Part shown: piece after piece, positions 7,614 through 16,589 of the stretch
How positions within the stretch are numbered: position 1 is the stretch's first letter
How the letters are laid out: the number at the start of each line of letters is the position of its first letter
Assembly: GCF_033845285.1 (NCBI RefSeq)
Contig: NZ_JAWXCX010000001.1
Location: forward strand, 573,495 to 637,494
Source of the DNA: Marinococcus sp. PL1-022
Lineage (GTDB): Bacteria; Bacillota; Bacilli; Bacillales; Marinococcaceae
Direction: 5' to 3'
DNA: 64,000 nt
The notes under the pieces: generated by a model
What the model saw: only the letters and a program-made list of their open reading frames with translations
The model's database searches: none
Told to the model about the DNA's origin: nothing
Translations under genes and position numbers: made by a program

Positions 7614-7652
7614 AAACAAGCCGCGGACATCATTGATGTCTGCGGCTTGTTT
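7614..7652. terminator. Bidirectional terminator shared by peptide gene and ytoA
   Basis: A stem of about 18 bp (AAACAAGCCGC-GGACATCA with its complement, one bulged position). The 3' end of the ytoA coding sequence lies inside the stem, so the two convergent transcripts overlap here. Confidence 0.9.
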
Positions 7653-8151
7653 CTTTATACTCTCTGGCTTTCTCAACGTATTCGAGGCGGATACGCTCCA
7701 TGTCTTCCTTGTCCTCTTCAGTGAGGTCACGAACGACTTTGGCAGGACGTCCAAAGGCAAGTACGCCGGCAGGGATCGTTTTGCCGGGCGGGACCAGGCT
7801 GCCGGCACCGATGAACGCCCCTTCTCCGATCTCTGCGCCGTCAAGCACTGTAGATCCCATACCGATAAGCGATTTTTTTCTTACAATAGCGGAATGAAGC
7901 ATCACCTGATGACCGACAGTCACATCATCTTCAATAATCAGAGGACGCTTCGGGCTCTGGTGCAGCAGGCATTGATCCTGAACATTGACCCTGCTGCCAA
8001 TGAGCGTAGGCGCTACGTCCCCACGAATAACGGTGTGAAACCAAATGCTCGATTCTTCGCCGATCGTAACGTCGCCTGTGATGACCGTGAAATCTGCTAA
8101 AAAAACGGTGGAAGCGATGGAGGGATACTGGTTATTGTAAGGATAAATCAT
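7630..8151 (-). CDS. ytoA: Gamma-class carbonic anhydrase-like hexapeptide protein
   Basis: A 173-aa left-handed beta-helix protein, built of hexapeptide repeats (VTITGDVTIGEESS, GSRVNVQDQCLL, DDVTVGHQVML, GSTVLDGAEIGEGAFIGAGS). The three zinc-ligand histidines of gamma carbonic anhydrases are present at H64, H81 and H86. Family members are cytoplasmic trimers interconverting CO2 and bicarbonate, though many bacterial relatives have weak activity. The ATG at 8151 is chosen because MIYPYNNQYP aligns with the family start; upstream in-frame codons would add an untypical 34-residue hydrophobic leader. Confidence 0.88.
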   Translation of the reverse strand: MIYPYNNQYPSIASTVFLADFTVITGDVTIGEESSIWFHTVIRGDVAPTLIGSRVNVQDQCLLHQSPKRPLIIEDDVTVGHQVMLHSAIVRKKSLIGMGSTVLDGAEIGEGAFIGAGSLVPPGKTIPAGVLAFGRPAKVVRDLTEEDKEDMERIRLEYVEKAREYKETSRRHQ

Positions 8152-8274
8152 AAAAAACCACACTTTCCGAAATTTATTCTGCATTTCTAATGCAAGTGTA
8201 GCAAAAATAATAGTAAAATAAAGAAAGAGATATTTCCCAGTGTGCTGGATCAATGGAAAAAGGGGGCGATGGTA

Positions 8275-9051
8275 TTGGAAAAAAGGTTAGTAGACCGCCC
8301 GCGTGGAGTTGTTGTACTGGTTCATGGATCAGGAGAACACTACCGGAGATATGAATGGCTGATCCATGTATTGAAACGCCAGCATCTGCATGTGATTACC
8401 GGTGATCTCCCGGGACACGGGGAGAATGACGGTCGAAGAGGACATATAGACAGCTTCCGTGAATACACAGATACTGTATATGAATGGTACAGAGAAGCAG
8501 CTTCCTTTAAGCTGCCTATTTTTATGCTTGGGCACAGCATGGGGGGATTAATTGTTATACGGGCGGTGTCCGAGCGGTATATGCCGGTGAAGGGTATTAT
8601 TCTATCTTCTCCGGCACTTGGGCTATACGAGTATCCTAACAGAATACGGGAGCTCTCCGGCAGGCTGGCTCACCGGCTTATGCCGGGCAAGGCGCTCCGG
8701 ACCGGGATCCAGGTCCAGTATTTAACAAGAAATCCGGAAACAAGAGCGGAGTACCAGAAGGATGAATTGGTGAATGATACGGTAACAGTCCGCTGGTACC
8801 AGGAAATGATCCGGGCAATGCGGATCAGTCTGGCGCAGCCGGAAAGCTTCCCGGATACTCCGCTTCTGGTCATGCAGGCCGGAGAGGATTATATCGTTGA
8901 TAAAGAGGCCACTGTTCGCTGGTTCAACCGGCTGCATACGTCTGAAAGAACGATTAAAATATGGAATAATCTTTATCATGAAATACTAAACGAGCCGGAG
9001 CAGGAACGTGTAGTAAGGTATATCATTCATTTTATGAACCAGCATTCCTAA
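8275..9051 (+). CDS. ytpA: Alpha/beta hydrolase, lysophospholipase YtpA-like
   Basis: A 258-aa serine hydrolase. It shows the nucleophile elbow GHSMGG (Ser88), an oxyanion region VLVHGSGEH, and the C-terminal acid and His (MQAGEDYIVDK and NLYHEILNEPE). B. subtilis YtpA is a phospholipase linked to bacilysocin formation. Start chosen: TTG 8275, with GGGGG 8 bases upstream, giving MEKRLVDRPRG in register with the family; the upstream GTG (8242) and ATG (8269) have no properly spaced ribosome site. It is followed closely by ytpB, as in B. subtilis, so the two form an operon. Confidence 0.85.
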   Translation: MEKRLVDRPRGVVVLVHGSGEHYRRYEWLIHVLKRQHLHVITGDLPGHGENDGRRGHIDSFREYTDTVYEWYREAASFKLPIFMLGHSMGGLIVIRAVSERYMPVKGIILSSPALGLYEYPNRIRELSGRLAHRLMPGKALRTGIQVQYLTRNPETRAEYQKDELVNDTVTVRWYQEMIRAMRISLAQPESFPDTPLLVMQAGEDYIVDKEATVRWFNRLHTSERTIKIWNNLYHEILNEPEQERVVRYIIHFMNQHS

Positions 9052-9083
9052 TATGAACCAGCCAACCAAGGAGGCCTTTTGAA

Positions 9084-10142
9084 ATGTCAGCACCAACGTC
9101 TATACCAGCTATTATGTATTACGGGGTAAAGCAGACTCTGCCGGCTGCCCGCCAGTACTTAAGCGAATGGAAACAGAAAGCAGAGCAGATCCCGGATGAT
9201 TTGTACCGCCAGGCAGCGCTTGAAGCAATCGATGAAAAAACGTTCCACTATGAAGGCGGATCGCTTTACGCATTGATTGCTCCCGAACATATCCGAAGCG
9301 AGCTGCTGCGTTTTATTGTTGCCTATCAAAATATCAGCGATTATTTGGACAGTATCTGTGATATGAGCCAGGAGGAGGGCGTGACCTTTTATCGTGATAT
9401 TCATGAAGCGATGAAGCACGCCCTGGATCCCGCAGCCAGTCAGCAGGATTACCTTAAAAGAAAAAAAGGGGAAGGGGATGGCGGATTTTTAGCGGCTCTC
9501 GTGGAAACGTGTCAGTCTGCCCTGCAGAGCTTTCCGGGTTTTCCGGGTGCCCAGCCGTTTATGGAAGAGCTGTCCATGTATTACAGAGAGATGCAGATAT
9601 ACAAACACATTGATGTCAACGAGCGTGAAACCAAGCTGATTGAGCTTTACGAGCATTTTAAGGACCGGATTCCGCCGATGACCTGGTATGAATTTTGTGC
9701 TGCTTCCGGATCAACGCTTGGTATTTATGCGCTGGCCGGATACGCTGCCCGTTCTCCGCTTGCCGAGCTTCAGGCGAAATCGATTAAAGAAGCTCATTTT
9801 CCGTATGTACAGGGAATGCATATTCTGCTTGATTATTTTATTGATCAGGAAGAGGATGTGGAGCAGGGCTCGCTGAATTTCACCGAAAAATATGCGTCTG
9901 TCGGCCATATGATGTCACGTCTGGAATTTTTCAAATCCGAGGCTGATAAAAAAGTAGCTAAGCTGCCGGAAGCCGGTTTTCATAAACAATTAAACAAAGG
10001 TCTGCTCTCCATCTATTTGTCTGACGAAAAAGTACAGGCAAATGAAAAAATGAAGCAGCAGGCAAAGCATCTGCTTCGTTTTGGCGGCATTACATCGCTT
10101 ATTTACTACTGGAATTCATGGATGTACCGAAAAAAAATATAA
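9084..10142 (+). CDS. ytpB: Tetraprenyl-beta-curcumene synthase (YtpB, DUF2600)
   Basis: A 352-aa, wholly helical class I terpene synthase of the YtpB family, which cyclises C35 heptaprenyl diphosphate to tetraprenyl-beta-curcumene, precursor of membrane sesquarterpenes. The Asp-rich metal-binding motif of this family is seen at residues 86-93 (DYLDSICD). A second conserved helix holds GGDGG-like loop features (KGEGDGGFLAALVETCQ). AGGAGG precedes the ATG at 9084. Co-transcribed with ytpA. The downstream cyclase that would complete sporulene-type lipids is not in this window. Confidence 0.9.
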   Translation: MSAPTSIPAIMYYGVKQTLPAARQYLSEWKQKAEQIPDDLYRQAALEAIDEKTFHYEGGSLYALIAPEHIRSELLRFIVAYQNISDYLDSICDMSQEEGVTFYRDIHEAMKHALDPAASQQDYLKRKKGEGDGGFLAALVETCQSALQSFPGFPGAQPFMEELSMYYREMQIYKHIDVNERETKLIELYEHFKDRIPPMTWYEFCAASGSTLGIYALAGYAARSPLAELQAKSIKEAHFPYVQGMHILLDYFIDQEEDVEQGSLNFTEKYASVGHMMSRLEFFKSEADKKVAKLPEAGFHKQLNKGLLSIYLSDEKVQANEKMKQQAKHLLRFGGITSLIYYWNSWMYRKKI

Positions 10143-10144
10143 AC

Positions 10145-10186
10145 AAAGAACCGCCTTTTCCAAAAAAAGAAAAGGCGGTTCTTTTT
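10145..10186. terminator. Convergent terminator ytpB / beta-carbonic anhydrase
   Basis: AAAGAACCGCCTTTTC ... GAAAAGGCGGTTCTTTTTT, a 16-bp stem with T-tracts. Confidence 0.92.
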
Positions 10187-10749
10187 TACATATCAGCCAT
10201 GTCAAGCGATGTCAGCTCCCCGGTCTCCGGGGAAATAACGAGCCCGTGTACGGGTGTCCCGGGCGGTAGGAGAGGATGGTTTCTCATGACCTGAACCGAT
10301 TGATGCACGTTGTCCTCTACATCCGAAAAACCGCGCAGCCATTCGTGTACGGAGACGCCCTCAGCATGCATCACTGCCTCTGCATCGGATGAAACTCCGC
10401 GGTCATACGCTTTTTCAAGCACCTGGCCGGCCTGAAGGCCGGTCATGCCGCATCCGTAATGGCCGACAATCAGCACTTCTTCTGCTTTTAACTCGTATAA
10501 AGCAACCAGAATACTGCGGGTAATACTATCATATGGATCTGTAATCATTGCCCCGGCGTTACGGATCAGCTTTGCATCTCCATTCTGGATGCCCATTGCT
10601 TTAGGAAGCAGTTCAATGAGCCGGGTGTCCATGCATGTTAAAACGACAATGCGTTTATTTGGAAATTTATCGGTTTGAAAGGTTTCATACTCTTTGTTTT
10701 GAACAAACTGCTGATTGTGCTCCAAAATAGATTTCACCACTTCTGACAT
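10186..10749 (-). CDS. ytiB: Beta-class carbonic anhydrase
   Basis: A 187-aa protein with the beta-CA zinc site: Cys39, Asp41 and Arg43 in CMDTR, plus His97 and Cys100 in HYGCGM. It catalyses CO2 hydration in the cytoplasm. Length and motif spacing match the small YtiB-type subgroup. It lies just downstream of mnmM on the same strand (6-base gap), so it is probably the last gene of the mnmL-mnmM-ytiB operon. Confidence 0.9.
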   Translation of the reverse strand: MSEVVKSILEHNQQFVQNKEYETFQTDKFPNKRIVVLTCMDTRLIELLPKAMGIQNGDAKLIRNAGAMITDPYDSITRSILVALYELKAEEVLIVGHYGCGMTGLQAGQVLEKAYDRGVSSDAEAVMHAEGVSVHEWLRGFSDVEDNVHQSVQVMRNHPLLPPGTPVHGLVISPETGELTSLDMADM

Positions 10750-10755
10750 GATTCA

Positions 10756-11391
10756 TCATCCCTTCGTAGATATATGTGAATAGGCTTGAACTAATTTAGA
10801 TAAACCGGGAGTGTCTTCTCCTGTTTTTTCAAAGGTTAACACATAAGGAGGCGCCTTTTCCTGAAACTCCAGGCTGTAACGAAGCACCCGTACCTCCTGT
10901 TCCGAAAGTTCAGCAGCAAGGCTCTCAACAGCTGTACGTTCTGCATATCCTCCCGGGTGGCCATGGTAAATAACCACGATGACCGGAGCGCCGGGCGGAA
11001 ACGTATGAAGATAGGAAAGAACCGCTGCAGTTGTAGAAGAAGCAGACGTCACAATTTGCTTATCGCTTCCCGGCAGATAGCCGAGGTTAAAAACAGCCGC
11101 CCGGACGTTGGTTCTTTCCGCTTCAGTGAGTACAGACACTGCATACTCATGACTGCAGTGGTGGAGCGTGATGTATTGCTCCAGGCTTTTCTTTTGTAAT
11201 CGATCGTATGTAGCCTGAATGGCTTCCTGTTGAATGTCAAAGGCATGCACATGCCCGGAAGGAGACACCGCCTCTGCCAGAAAGACGGTATCCCCGCCAT
11301 TTCCGCAGGTGGCATCAATCACGGTGTCGCCGGGGCGAACGTTCTGTGCAATCATCCAATGGACAAAAGCCACGGCTTTCGGCAGAGTCAT
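10756..11391 (-). CDS. mnmM: tRNA 5-aminomethyl-2-thiouridine methyltransferase MnmM (YtqB)
   Basis: A 211-aa class I SAM-dependent methyltransferase of the rRNA_methylase family. The SAM-binding motif is VIDATCGNGGDTVFLA (residues 24-39), with FDIQ as motif II and NLGYLPGSDK as the NPPY-like substrate loop. B. subtilis YtqB has been reported to methylate nm5s2U34 to mnm5s2U34 in tRNA. Its start overlaps the end of mnmL by ATGA (11388-11391), showing translational coupling with the enzyme of the previous step. Function follows the close family match. Confidence 0.85.
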   Translation of the reverse strand: MTLPKAVAFVHWMIAQNVRPGDTVIDATCGNGGDTVFLAEAVSPSGHVHAFDIQQEAIQATYDRLQKKSLEQYITLHHCSHEYAVSVLTEAERTNVRAAVFNLGYLPGSDKQIVTSASSTTAAVLSYLHTFPPGAPVIVVIYHGHPGGYAERTAVESLAAELSEQEVRVLRYSLEFQEKAPPYVLTFEKTGEDTPGLSKLVQAYSHISTKG

Positions 11392-12356
11392 AAAGCTGCC
11401 GGGGCAGGCTGATAATATTTTCCCTGCCAGCTGTGTCTGCGAACCTGTTCTTTATGAATTTCATTTAGTACTTCGAACTTGTTCACGCTCCACATCGGCC
11501 CGATAAGAAGTTCAGTCGGCCCGTCTCCGGTAATACGGTGGATGAGCATGTCCGGCGGCAGAATTTCGAGCTGGTCCACCACAAGACTGACATACTCATC
11601 ACGTCCGAGGAATTCCACCATTCCTTTTTCATACTGCTTTACCATTGGTGTCTTTTTCAACAGGTGAAGCAGATGAATTTTAATACCTTGGACGTCAAGG
11701 TCAGCCACCGCCTGGGCCGTTTCCATCATCATTTGATGGTCCTCCTGTGGAAGGCCGTTAATAATATGGGAGCACACACGTATGTTATGCTTGCGGAGCT
11801 TGTCCACGCCTTCTTTATAGCACTCAAAGTCGTGGGCCCGGTTGATCGTTTCAGCAGTCGTCTCATGCACTGTCTGCAGCCCGAGCTCCACCCACAGGTA
11901 GGTGCGTTCATTCAACTCGGCCAGGTATTCGACTACATCGTCCGGCAGGCAGTCCGGGCGGGTGGCGATGGAAAGGCCGACGACGTTATCCTGAGCGAGT
12001 ACTGCTTCGTACATTTCCCGCAGTTCTTCCACGGGTGCGTAAGTATTGCTGAAGGCCTGAAAATAACCAATGTATTTTCCATTTTTCCATTTTTTGTGCA
12101 TGCGGTCTTTAATTTCATGGAACTGGGTAACCACATCGTCAGCCCGGTTGCCGGCAAAATCTCCGGAACCTGCTGCAGAGCAGAACGTGCAGCCGCCGTG
12201 GGCGACATTTCCGTCACGATTTGGGCAATCAAACCCGCCGTCAAGCGGCACTTTAAAGATTTTATGACCGAATGATTCCTTTAAGTGATGATTCCATGTA
12301 TGATACCGCTTCTCTCCCCAGACAAGCGGTTCTTCGTTAGATAATTCTGAGCTCAT
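11388..12356 (-). CDS. mnmL: Radical SAM protein YtqA/MnmL (TIGR01212 family)
   Basis: A 322-aa radical SAM enzyme. The 4Fe-4S cluster cysteines are spaced widely, Cys44-x11-Cys56-x2-Cys59 (CPNRDGNVAHGGCTFC), as in this family. Downstream are the SAM-binding ATRPDCLPD and ELGLQT motifs and SHIINGLPQE. In B. subtilis YtqA has been linked to conversion of cmnm5s2U34 to nm5s2U34, the substrate of MnmM encoded next to it. Start ATG 12356 follows AAGGAGAGG by 6 bases. It is the first gene of the mnmL-mnmM-ytiB operon. Confidence 0.82.
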   Translation of the reverse strand: MSSELSNEEPLVWGEKRYHTWNHHLKESFGHKIFKVPLDGGFDCPNRDGNVAHGGCTFCSAAGSGDFAGNRADDVVTQFHEIKDRMHKKWKNGKYIGYFQAFSNTYAPVEELREMYEAVLAQDNVVGLSIATRPDCLPDDVVEYLAELNERTYLWVELGLQTVHETTAETINRAHDFECYKEGVDKLRKHNIRVCSHIINGLPQEDHQMMMETAQAVADLDVQGIKIHLLHLLKKTPMVKQYEKGMVEFLGRDEYVSLVVDQLEILPPDMLIHRITGDGPTELLIGPMWSVNKFEVLNEIHKEQVRRHSWQGKYYQPAPAAL

Positions 12357-12457
12357 GAAGAGCCTCTCCTTCCATCGTGCGTAAAATATTCCTTCTCATT
12401 TTAGCATGTTTTGTCTGTATTCCCAAAGCACAAAGGAAAAGAACCACGCAGAAAGGC

Positions 12458-12486
12458 TTGACAGCAGGGGGATAAATTCATAAAAT
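12458..12486 (+). promoter_or_regulatory. leuS promoter (sigma-A type)
   Basis: TTGACA (12458-12463), 17-base spacer, TAAAAT (12481-12486). Transcription would start near 12493, about 230 bases before the leuS start codon. Confidence 0.8.
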
Positions 12487-12492
12487 ATCAAG

Positions 12493-12722
12493 TATTGAAT
12501 ATCGGCGTACTTTGTTTATCGTTATGCACCCAGCAGACGCTTGACGAAAACGGGTGAGCGAAGCGTCAGAGTCGGAAACGCACTTGAGTGGCGTGTGCGC
12601 GTCCCGCCGTTTGTTTCGTGAAAGTTAAGCCTCTCGTCCCTGCTTTCCAGCTGGGAGAGAGGCTTTTTTTACAGATAAAATCAGCACAGATGCTCCAACT
12701 ATTTAAAGGAGGAACGACAATC
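12493..12722 (+). ncRNA. Structured leuS leader RNA with intrinsic terminator
   Basis: The untranslated leader contains three hairpins. The first pairs GACGCTT (12536-12542) with AAGCGTC (12561-12567). The second pairs GGA/CGCAC (12574-12583) with GTGCG/TCC (12595-12604) around a 2x2 internal loop. The third is a terminator, GCCTCTC (12629-12635) with GAGAGGC (12657-12663) and seven Ts (12664-12670). A terminator before the start codon shows control by antitermination. The canonical T-box sequence, seen upstream of tyrS in this window, is absent. The leader is also shorter than typical T-boxes. Mechanism unknown. Confidence 0.65.
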
Positions 12723-15143
12723 ATGGCATATCCCCACCAACAGATAGAACCCAAATGGCAGTCATACTGGGAGAGAAATGAAATATTTGCCGTATCCAAT
12801 GAAAATACCGGCGCCCCGAAATATTATGCACTGGATATGTTTCCGTACCCTTCCGGAGCCGGCCTGCACGTCGGCCATCCTGAAGGCTACACAGCAACAG
12901 ACATCACCTCAAGAATGAAACGCATGCAGGGCTACGATGTACTGCATCCGATGGGATGGGATGCTTTTGGCCTTCCGGCGGAGCAGTTCGCGCTCGATAC
13001 CGGAAAAAATCCGCGGGAGTTCACCCAGGCAAACATTGCCAATTTCAAACGCCAGATTAAAGAGCTGGGCTTCTCCTATGACTGGGCCAGAGAAATTAAC
13101 ACGACAGACCCTCATTACTACAAATGGACCCAGTGGATTTTTACGAAGCTGTACGAGCACGGTCTTGCTTATATTGATGAAGTGCCGGTCAACTGGTGCC
13201 CGGCGCTGGGCACGGTCCTTGCCAATGAAGAAGTGATTGACGGAAAAAGCGAGCGCGGAGGCCATCCGGTGGAACGCCGGCCGATGAAGCAGTGGATGCT
13301 CAAGATTACAGCCTATGCAGATCGTCTGCTTGAAGACCTGGACGGCCTGGACTGGCCGGACAGCATTAAAGAAATGCAGCGCAACTGGATTGGCCGCTCG
13401 GAAGGAGCGGAGCTGACCTTTCATGTCGAAGGGAAGGATCTTTCGTTTGACGTATTTACGACCCGTCCGGATACTTTGTTCGGAGCGACCTACTGCGTAT
13501 TTGCCCCGGAGCATGACTATGTAGAGGAAATTACTACGCCGGAGCAGAAGGAAGCTGTCGAGAAGTACCAGCACGATGCAGCCATGAAAAGTGATCTTGA
13601 ACGAACAGAGCTGCAGAAGGAAAAATCCGGCGTATTTACAGGCTCGTACGCCATCAATCCAGTGAATGGGGAAAAAATGCCGATCTGGATTGCTGATTAC
13701 GTTCTCGCTACATACGGAAGCGGAGCGATTATGGCTGTACCGGCGCACGATGAGCGGGACTACGAATTTGCGAAAGCATTTGATCTTCCGATTGTGGAGG
13801 TTGTTGAGGGCGGAGACACATCCAAAGAAGCGTATACGGAGGACGGCCCGCATGTAAGATCAGAGTTTTTGAATGGTTTATATAAAGACGAAGCTATTGA
13901 AAAAATGCTCGAATGGCTTGAAGAAAAAGATATCGGCCGCAAAAAAACAACCTACCGTCTGCGTGACTGGCTCTTCAGCCGCCAGCGGTACTGGGGGGAG
14001 CCAATTCCAGTTATTCACTGGGAAGACGGCTCGATGACCACGCTTCCGAAAGAAGAGCTGCCGCTCGAGCTTCCGGAAATGGACGAGTTCCGCCCTTCAG
14101 GCACAGGTGAATCGCCGCTTGCTACCAATACGGAATGGCTTGAGGTCACTGATCCAAAAACGGGCATGAAGGGCCGCCGGGAAACAAACACTATGCCGCA
14201 GTGGGCCGGCAGCTGCTGGTACTTCCTGCGTTTTACTGACCCGGATAACAGCGAAGAGCTTGCATCCAAAGAAGCGCTCGAAAAATGGCTGCCGGTTGAT
14301 TTATATATCGGCGGGGCAGAGCACGCAGTGCTTCACCTGCTGTATGCGCGGTTTTGGCATAAGTTTTTATATGACATTGGAGTAGTGCCTACAAAAGAGC
14401 CGTTCCAGCGGCTGTACAACCAGGGAATGATCCTCGGGGAAAATAATGAAAAAATGAGTAAATCCAAAGGGAACGTCGTAAATCCGGACGAAATTATCCG
14501 GACTCACGGTGCCGATACGCTGCGGTTGTATGAAATGTTCATGGGGCCGCTCGACGCTTCAATTGCATGGTCCAACAGCGGTCTCGACGGCGCCAGGCGT
14601 TTTCTTGACCGGGTATGGCGCTTGTTTGTGACTGACGAAGGCGCTGTCCGGGAGACCATCCGTGATGAGAAAGCACCGGAGTCGTTCGCACGAACGTATC
14701 ATCAGACGGTGAAAAAGGTAACCGAAGAGTTCACGGAACTGCGGTTTAACACCGGTATCAGTCAGCTGATGGTTTTCGTCAATGAAGCCAACAAGCAGGA
14801 AACGCTTCCGAAGCAGGAATTAAAAGGATTTCTGCAGCTGTTGAGTGCTATTGCTCCGCATTTGGCAGAAGAGCTTTGGAGCCGTCTCGGTGAAGATCGT
14901 TCGATTTCAAGAAGCAGCTGGCCGGTCCACGATGAACAGATGCTCATTGAAGATGAAATTGAAATCATTATTCAGGTCAACGGTAAGCTCCGGGCAAAAG
15001 CAGTGGTGCCAAGAGATGCTGATGAAAAAGATCTCGAATCGACGGCAATGGAACAGGAAAAAATTGTGCAGGAGCTCGAAGGAAAGACAGTGCGAAAAGT
15101 CATTGCCATTCCAGGAAAACTTGTAAATATTGTAGCTAATTAA
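12723..15143 (+). CDS. leuS: Leucyl-tRNA synthetase
   Basis: An 806-aa class I aminoacyl-tRNA synthetase that charges tRNA-Leu. It has the HIGH-type motif [12 protein letters not shown] near residue 50, the CP1 editing domain (~residues 220-400, with [19 protein letters not shown]), and the KMSKS motif [14 protein letters not shown] near residue 577. The C-terminal anticodon-binding region closes with VNGKLRAK. Start ATG 12723 follows AAAGGAGG by 10 bases; the reading frame is open further upstream into the leader, but that part crosses the terminator hairpin and is not coding. Length equals the family norm. Confidence 0.98.
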   Translation: MAYPHQQIEPKWQSYWERNEIFAVSNENTGAPKYYALDMFPYPSGAGLHVGHPEGYTATDITSRMKRMQGYDVLHPMGWDAFGLPAEQFALDTGKNPREFTQANIANFKRQIKELGFSYDWAREINTTDPHYYKWTQWIFTKLYEHGLAYIDEVPVNWCPALGTVLANEEVIDGKSERGGHPVERRPMKQWMLKITAYADRLLEDLDGLDWPDSIKEMQRNWIGRSEGAELTFHVEGKDLSFDVFTTRPDTLFGATYCVFAPEHDYVEEITTPEQKEAVEKYQHDAAMKSDLERTELQKEKSGVFTGSYAINPVNGEKMPIWIADYVLATYGSGAIMAVPAHDERDYEFAKAFDLPIVEVVEGGDTSKEAYTEDGPHVRSEFLNGLYKDEAIEKMLEWLEEKDIGRKKTTYRLRDWLFSRQRYWGEPIPVIHWEDGSMTTLPKEELPLELPEMDEFRPSGTGESPLATNTEWLEVTDPKTGMKGRRETNTMPQWAGSCWYFLRFTDPDNSEELASKEALEKWLPVDLYIGGAEHAVLHLLYARFWHKFLYDIGVVPTKEPFQRLYNQGMILGENNEKMSKSKGNVVNPDEIIRTHGADTLRLYEMFMGPLDASIAWSNSGLDGARRFLDRVWRLFVTDEGAVRETIRDEKAPESFARTYHQTVKKVTEEFTELRFNTGISQLMVFVNEANKQETLPKQELKGFLQLLSAIAPHLAEELWSRLGEDRSISRSSWPVHDEQMLIEDEIEIIIQVNGKLRAKAVVPRDADEKDLESTAMEQEKIVQELEGKTVRKVIAIPGKLVNIVAN

Positions 15144-15175
15144 AAAAAGCTGGCCGCATAGCGGTCAGCTTTTTG
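15142..15175. terminator. Convergent terminator leuS / ytfP
   Basis: AAAAAAGCTGGCCGC ... GCGGTCAGCTTTTT, near-perfect stem with A- and T-tracts; ytfP's stop codon is inside it. Confidence 0.9.
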
Positions 15176-16457
15176 AGTAGGAGGGGTATTCGGAGTTTGC
15201 AGCCGGCAGTTCAGAGGCCGCTTTTCCTGCGGTGTAGCCGGTGGAAAAGGCACAGGTGATATTAAAGCCGCCGGTGTAGCCGTGGATGTCTAAAATTTCC
15301 CCGCAGAAGAATAATCCGCTTTTCAGCCTGGATTCAAGCCGTTTTGGAAACACTTCTTTGATGGACACCCCGCCGCCGGTCACAAACGCTTCTTCAATGG
15401 AAAGCGTGCCATCTGCCGGGAAACGGAAGTCGGTAAACAAAAGAGCAAGGGTGCGCAGTTTTTTATTCGATGCCTCGCCGATGGTCATTGTGCTGGAAAT
15501 GCCTGCCTCCTGCAGTAAAAACAGCAGCAGTCGTTCCATCGTAAGGCCCTTTAGGGCATTTTTAACTGTTTTTGCTTCGTGCGTTTTTTTCAGCGCGACG
15601 AGCCGCTGGAACATGGATTCATGGTTCTCCTCGGGGTAAAGGGAAAGGCCGAGCTCTATCTGTTCGTCTTTGTATTTTTTTAAAGCCTTCACCACATACT
15701 GGCTGCACCTCAGGCCGATCGGTCCGGAGACCCCGAAATGGGTAAAAATCATGTCGCCAGTGTGGGTTTTAATAGCTTTTCCGCCCGGCCGGTAAACAGT
15801 CAGGGCGACGCCGGAAAGCGAAATACCCTGAAGTGTGCGGTCCTGGATATAAGTGGCCGGGGAAGTAATAGGAACCTCTGTAGGGTAAAGCTCCGTAATG
15901 GTATGGCCGGCCGCCTCCGCCCAGGGATAGCCGTCCCCGGTCGAACCTGTTTTTGGTACGGATTTACCTCCGGAAGCAATAATAATTCGGTCAGCCTGAA
16001 GATAGGTGCCGTCTTCTAAATAAAGCCCCTCGACCTGGTTATTACCGTAATCGATGGAAGCAACTTTAGTGTTGATGCGTGTCCGGACCCCGAGCCGTTC
16101 CATTTCATCAAGCAGCGTGTTTACGACAGTAATGGCTTTATTGTTAATAGGGAACATTCGGCCCATGTCTTCTTCCTTCAGGTCTATACCAAGGTTTTCG
16201 AAAAAACGGATAATATTTTCATTATCAAAGATGGAAAATGGACTGTGCATAAATTTGCCGTTGCCGGGAATGTGTTCGATCAGTGCTTTTCTTTCCATGC
16301 GGTTAGTGACGTTGCAGCGGCCGCCTCCGGAAATGGCAAGCTTTCTTCCGAGCTTGGAGCCCTTATCTATTAATGTAACATCGGCGCCATGCTCTGCAGC
16401 AGCAACCGAGGCCATCAGCCCAGCAGGACCACCGCCGATAACAATGACATTCGTCAT
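15165..16457 (-). CDS. ytfP: HI0933-family NAD(P)/FAD-dependent oxidoreductase YtfP
   Basis: A 430-aa flavoprotein. The N-terminal dinucleotide-binding motif GGGPAGLMAS starts at residue 8, followed by GRKLAISGGGRCNVTN, the hallmark of the HI0933/BaiN-like family. The C-terminal FAD motif is GLFFCGEILDIHGYTGGFN. The reaction in bacilli is not established. Start ATG 16457 is chosen because MTNVIVIGGG aligns with the family; the frame is open upstream without a better ribosome site. Confidence 0.87.
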   Translation of the reverse strand: MTNVIVIGGGPAGLMASVAAAEHGADVTLIDKGSKLGRKLAISGGGRCNVTNRMERKALIEHIPGNGKFMHSPFSIFDNENIIRFFENLGIDLKEEDMGRMFPINNKAITVVNTLLDEMERLGVRTRINTKVASIDYGNNQVEGLYLEDGTYLQADRIIIASGGKSVPKTGSTGDGYPWAEAAGHTITELYPTEVPITSPATYIQDRTLQGISLSGVALTVYRPGGKAIKTHTGDMIFTHFGVSGPIGLRCSQYVVKALKKYKDEQIELGLSLYPEENHESMFQRLVALKKTHEAKTVKNALKGLTMERLLLFLLQEAGISSTMTIGEASNKKLRTLALLFTDFRFPADGTLSIEEAFVTGGGVSIKEVFPKRLESRLKSGLFFCGEILDIHGYTGGFNITCAFSTGYTAGKAASELPAANSEYPSYSKS

Positions 16458-16589
16458 TTTATTTATTCTCTCCTTACAATTGCGAAGCATTGCTCCTGAA
16501 GATTAAAATGCTTCGTAATCGGTTATAATAGCTGTATTGTATCATAAGAGAAAATATATTTTTACACAAGGATAAAGGAGGCGGCTGTA

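Noticed and set aside
12580-12640. Canonical T-box in the leuS leader
   Set aside because: The conserved AGGGTGG-ACCGCG core is absent; only a weak resemblance in the terminator arm remains. Kept as a finding, not as a T-box call.
12588-12722. 45-codon N-terminal extension of leuS
   Set aside because: It would run through the leader terminator hairpin. The ATG at 12723 with AAAGGAGG matches the family start.
12909-13853. Long antisense frame within leuS
   Set aside because: LeuS is certain on the plus strand; the antisense frame lacks a ribosome site and sensible composition.
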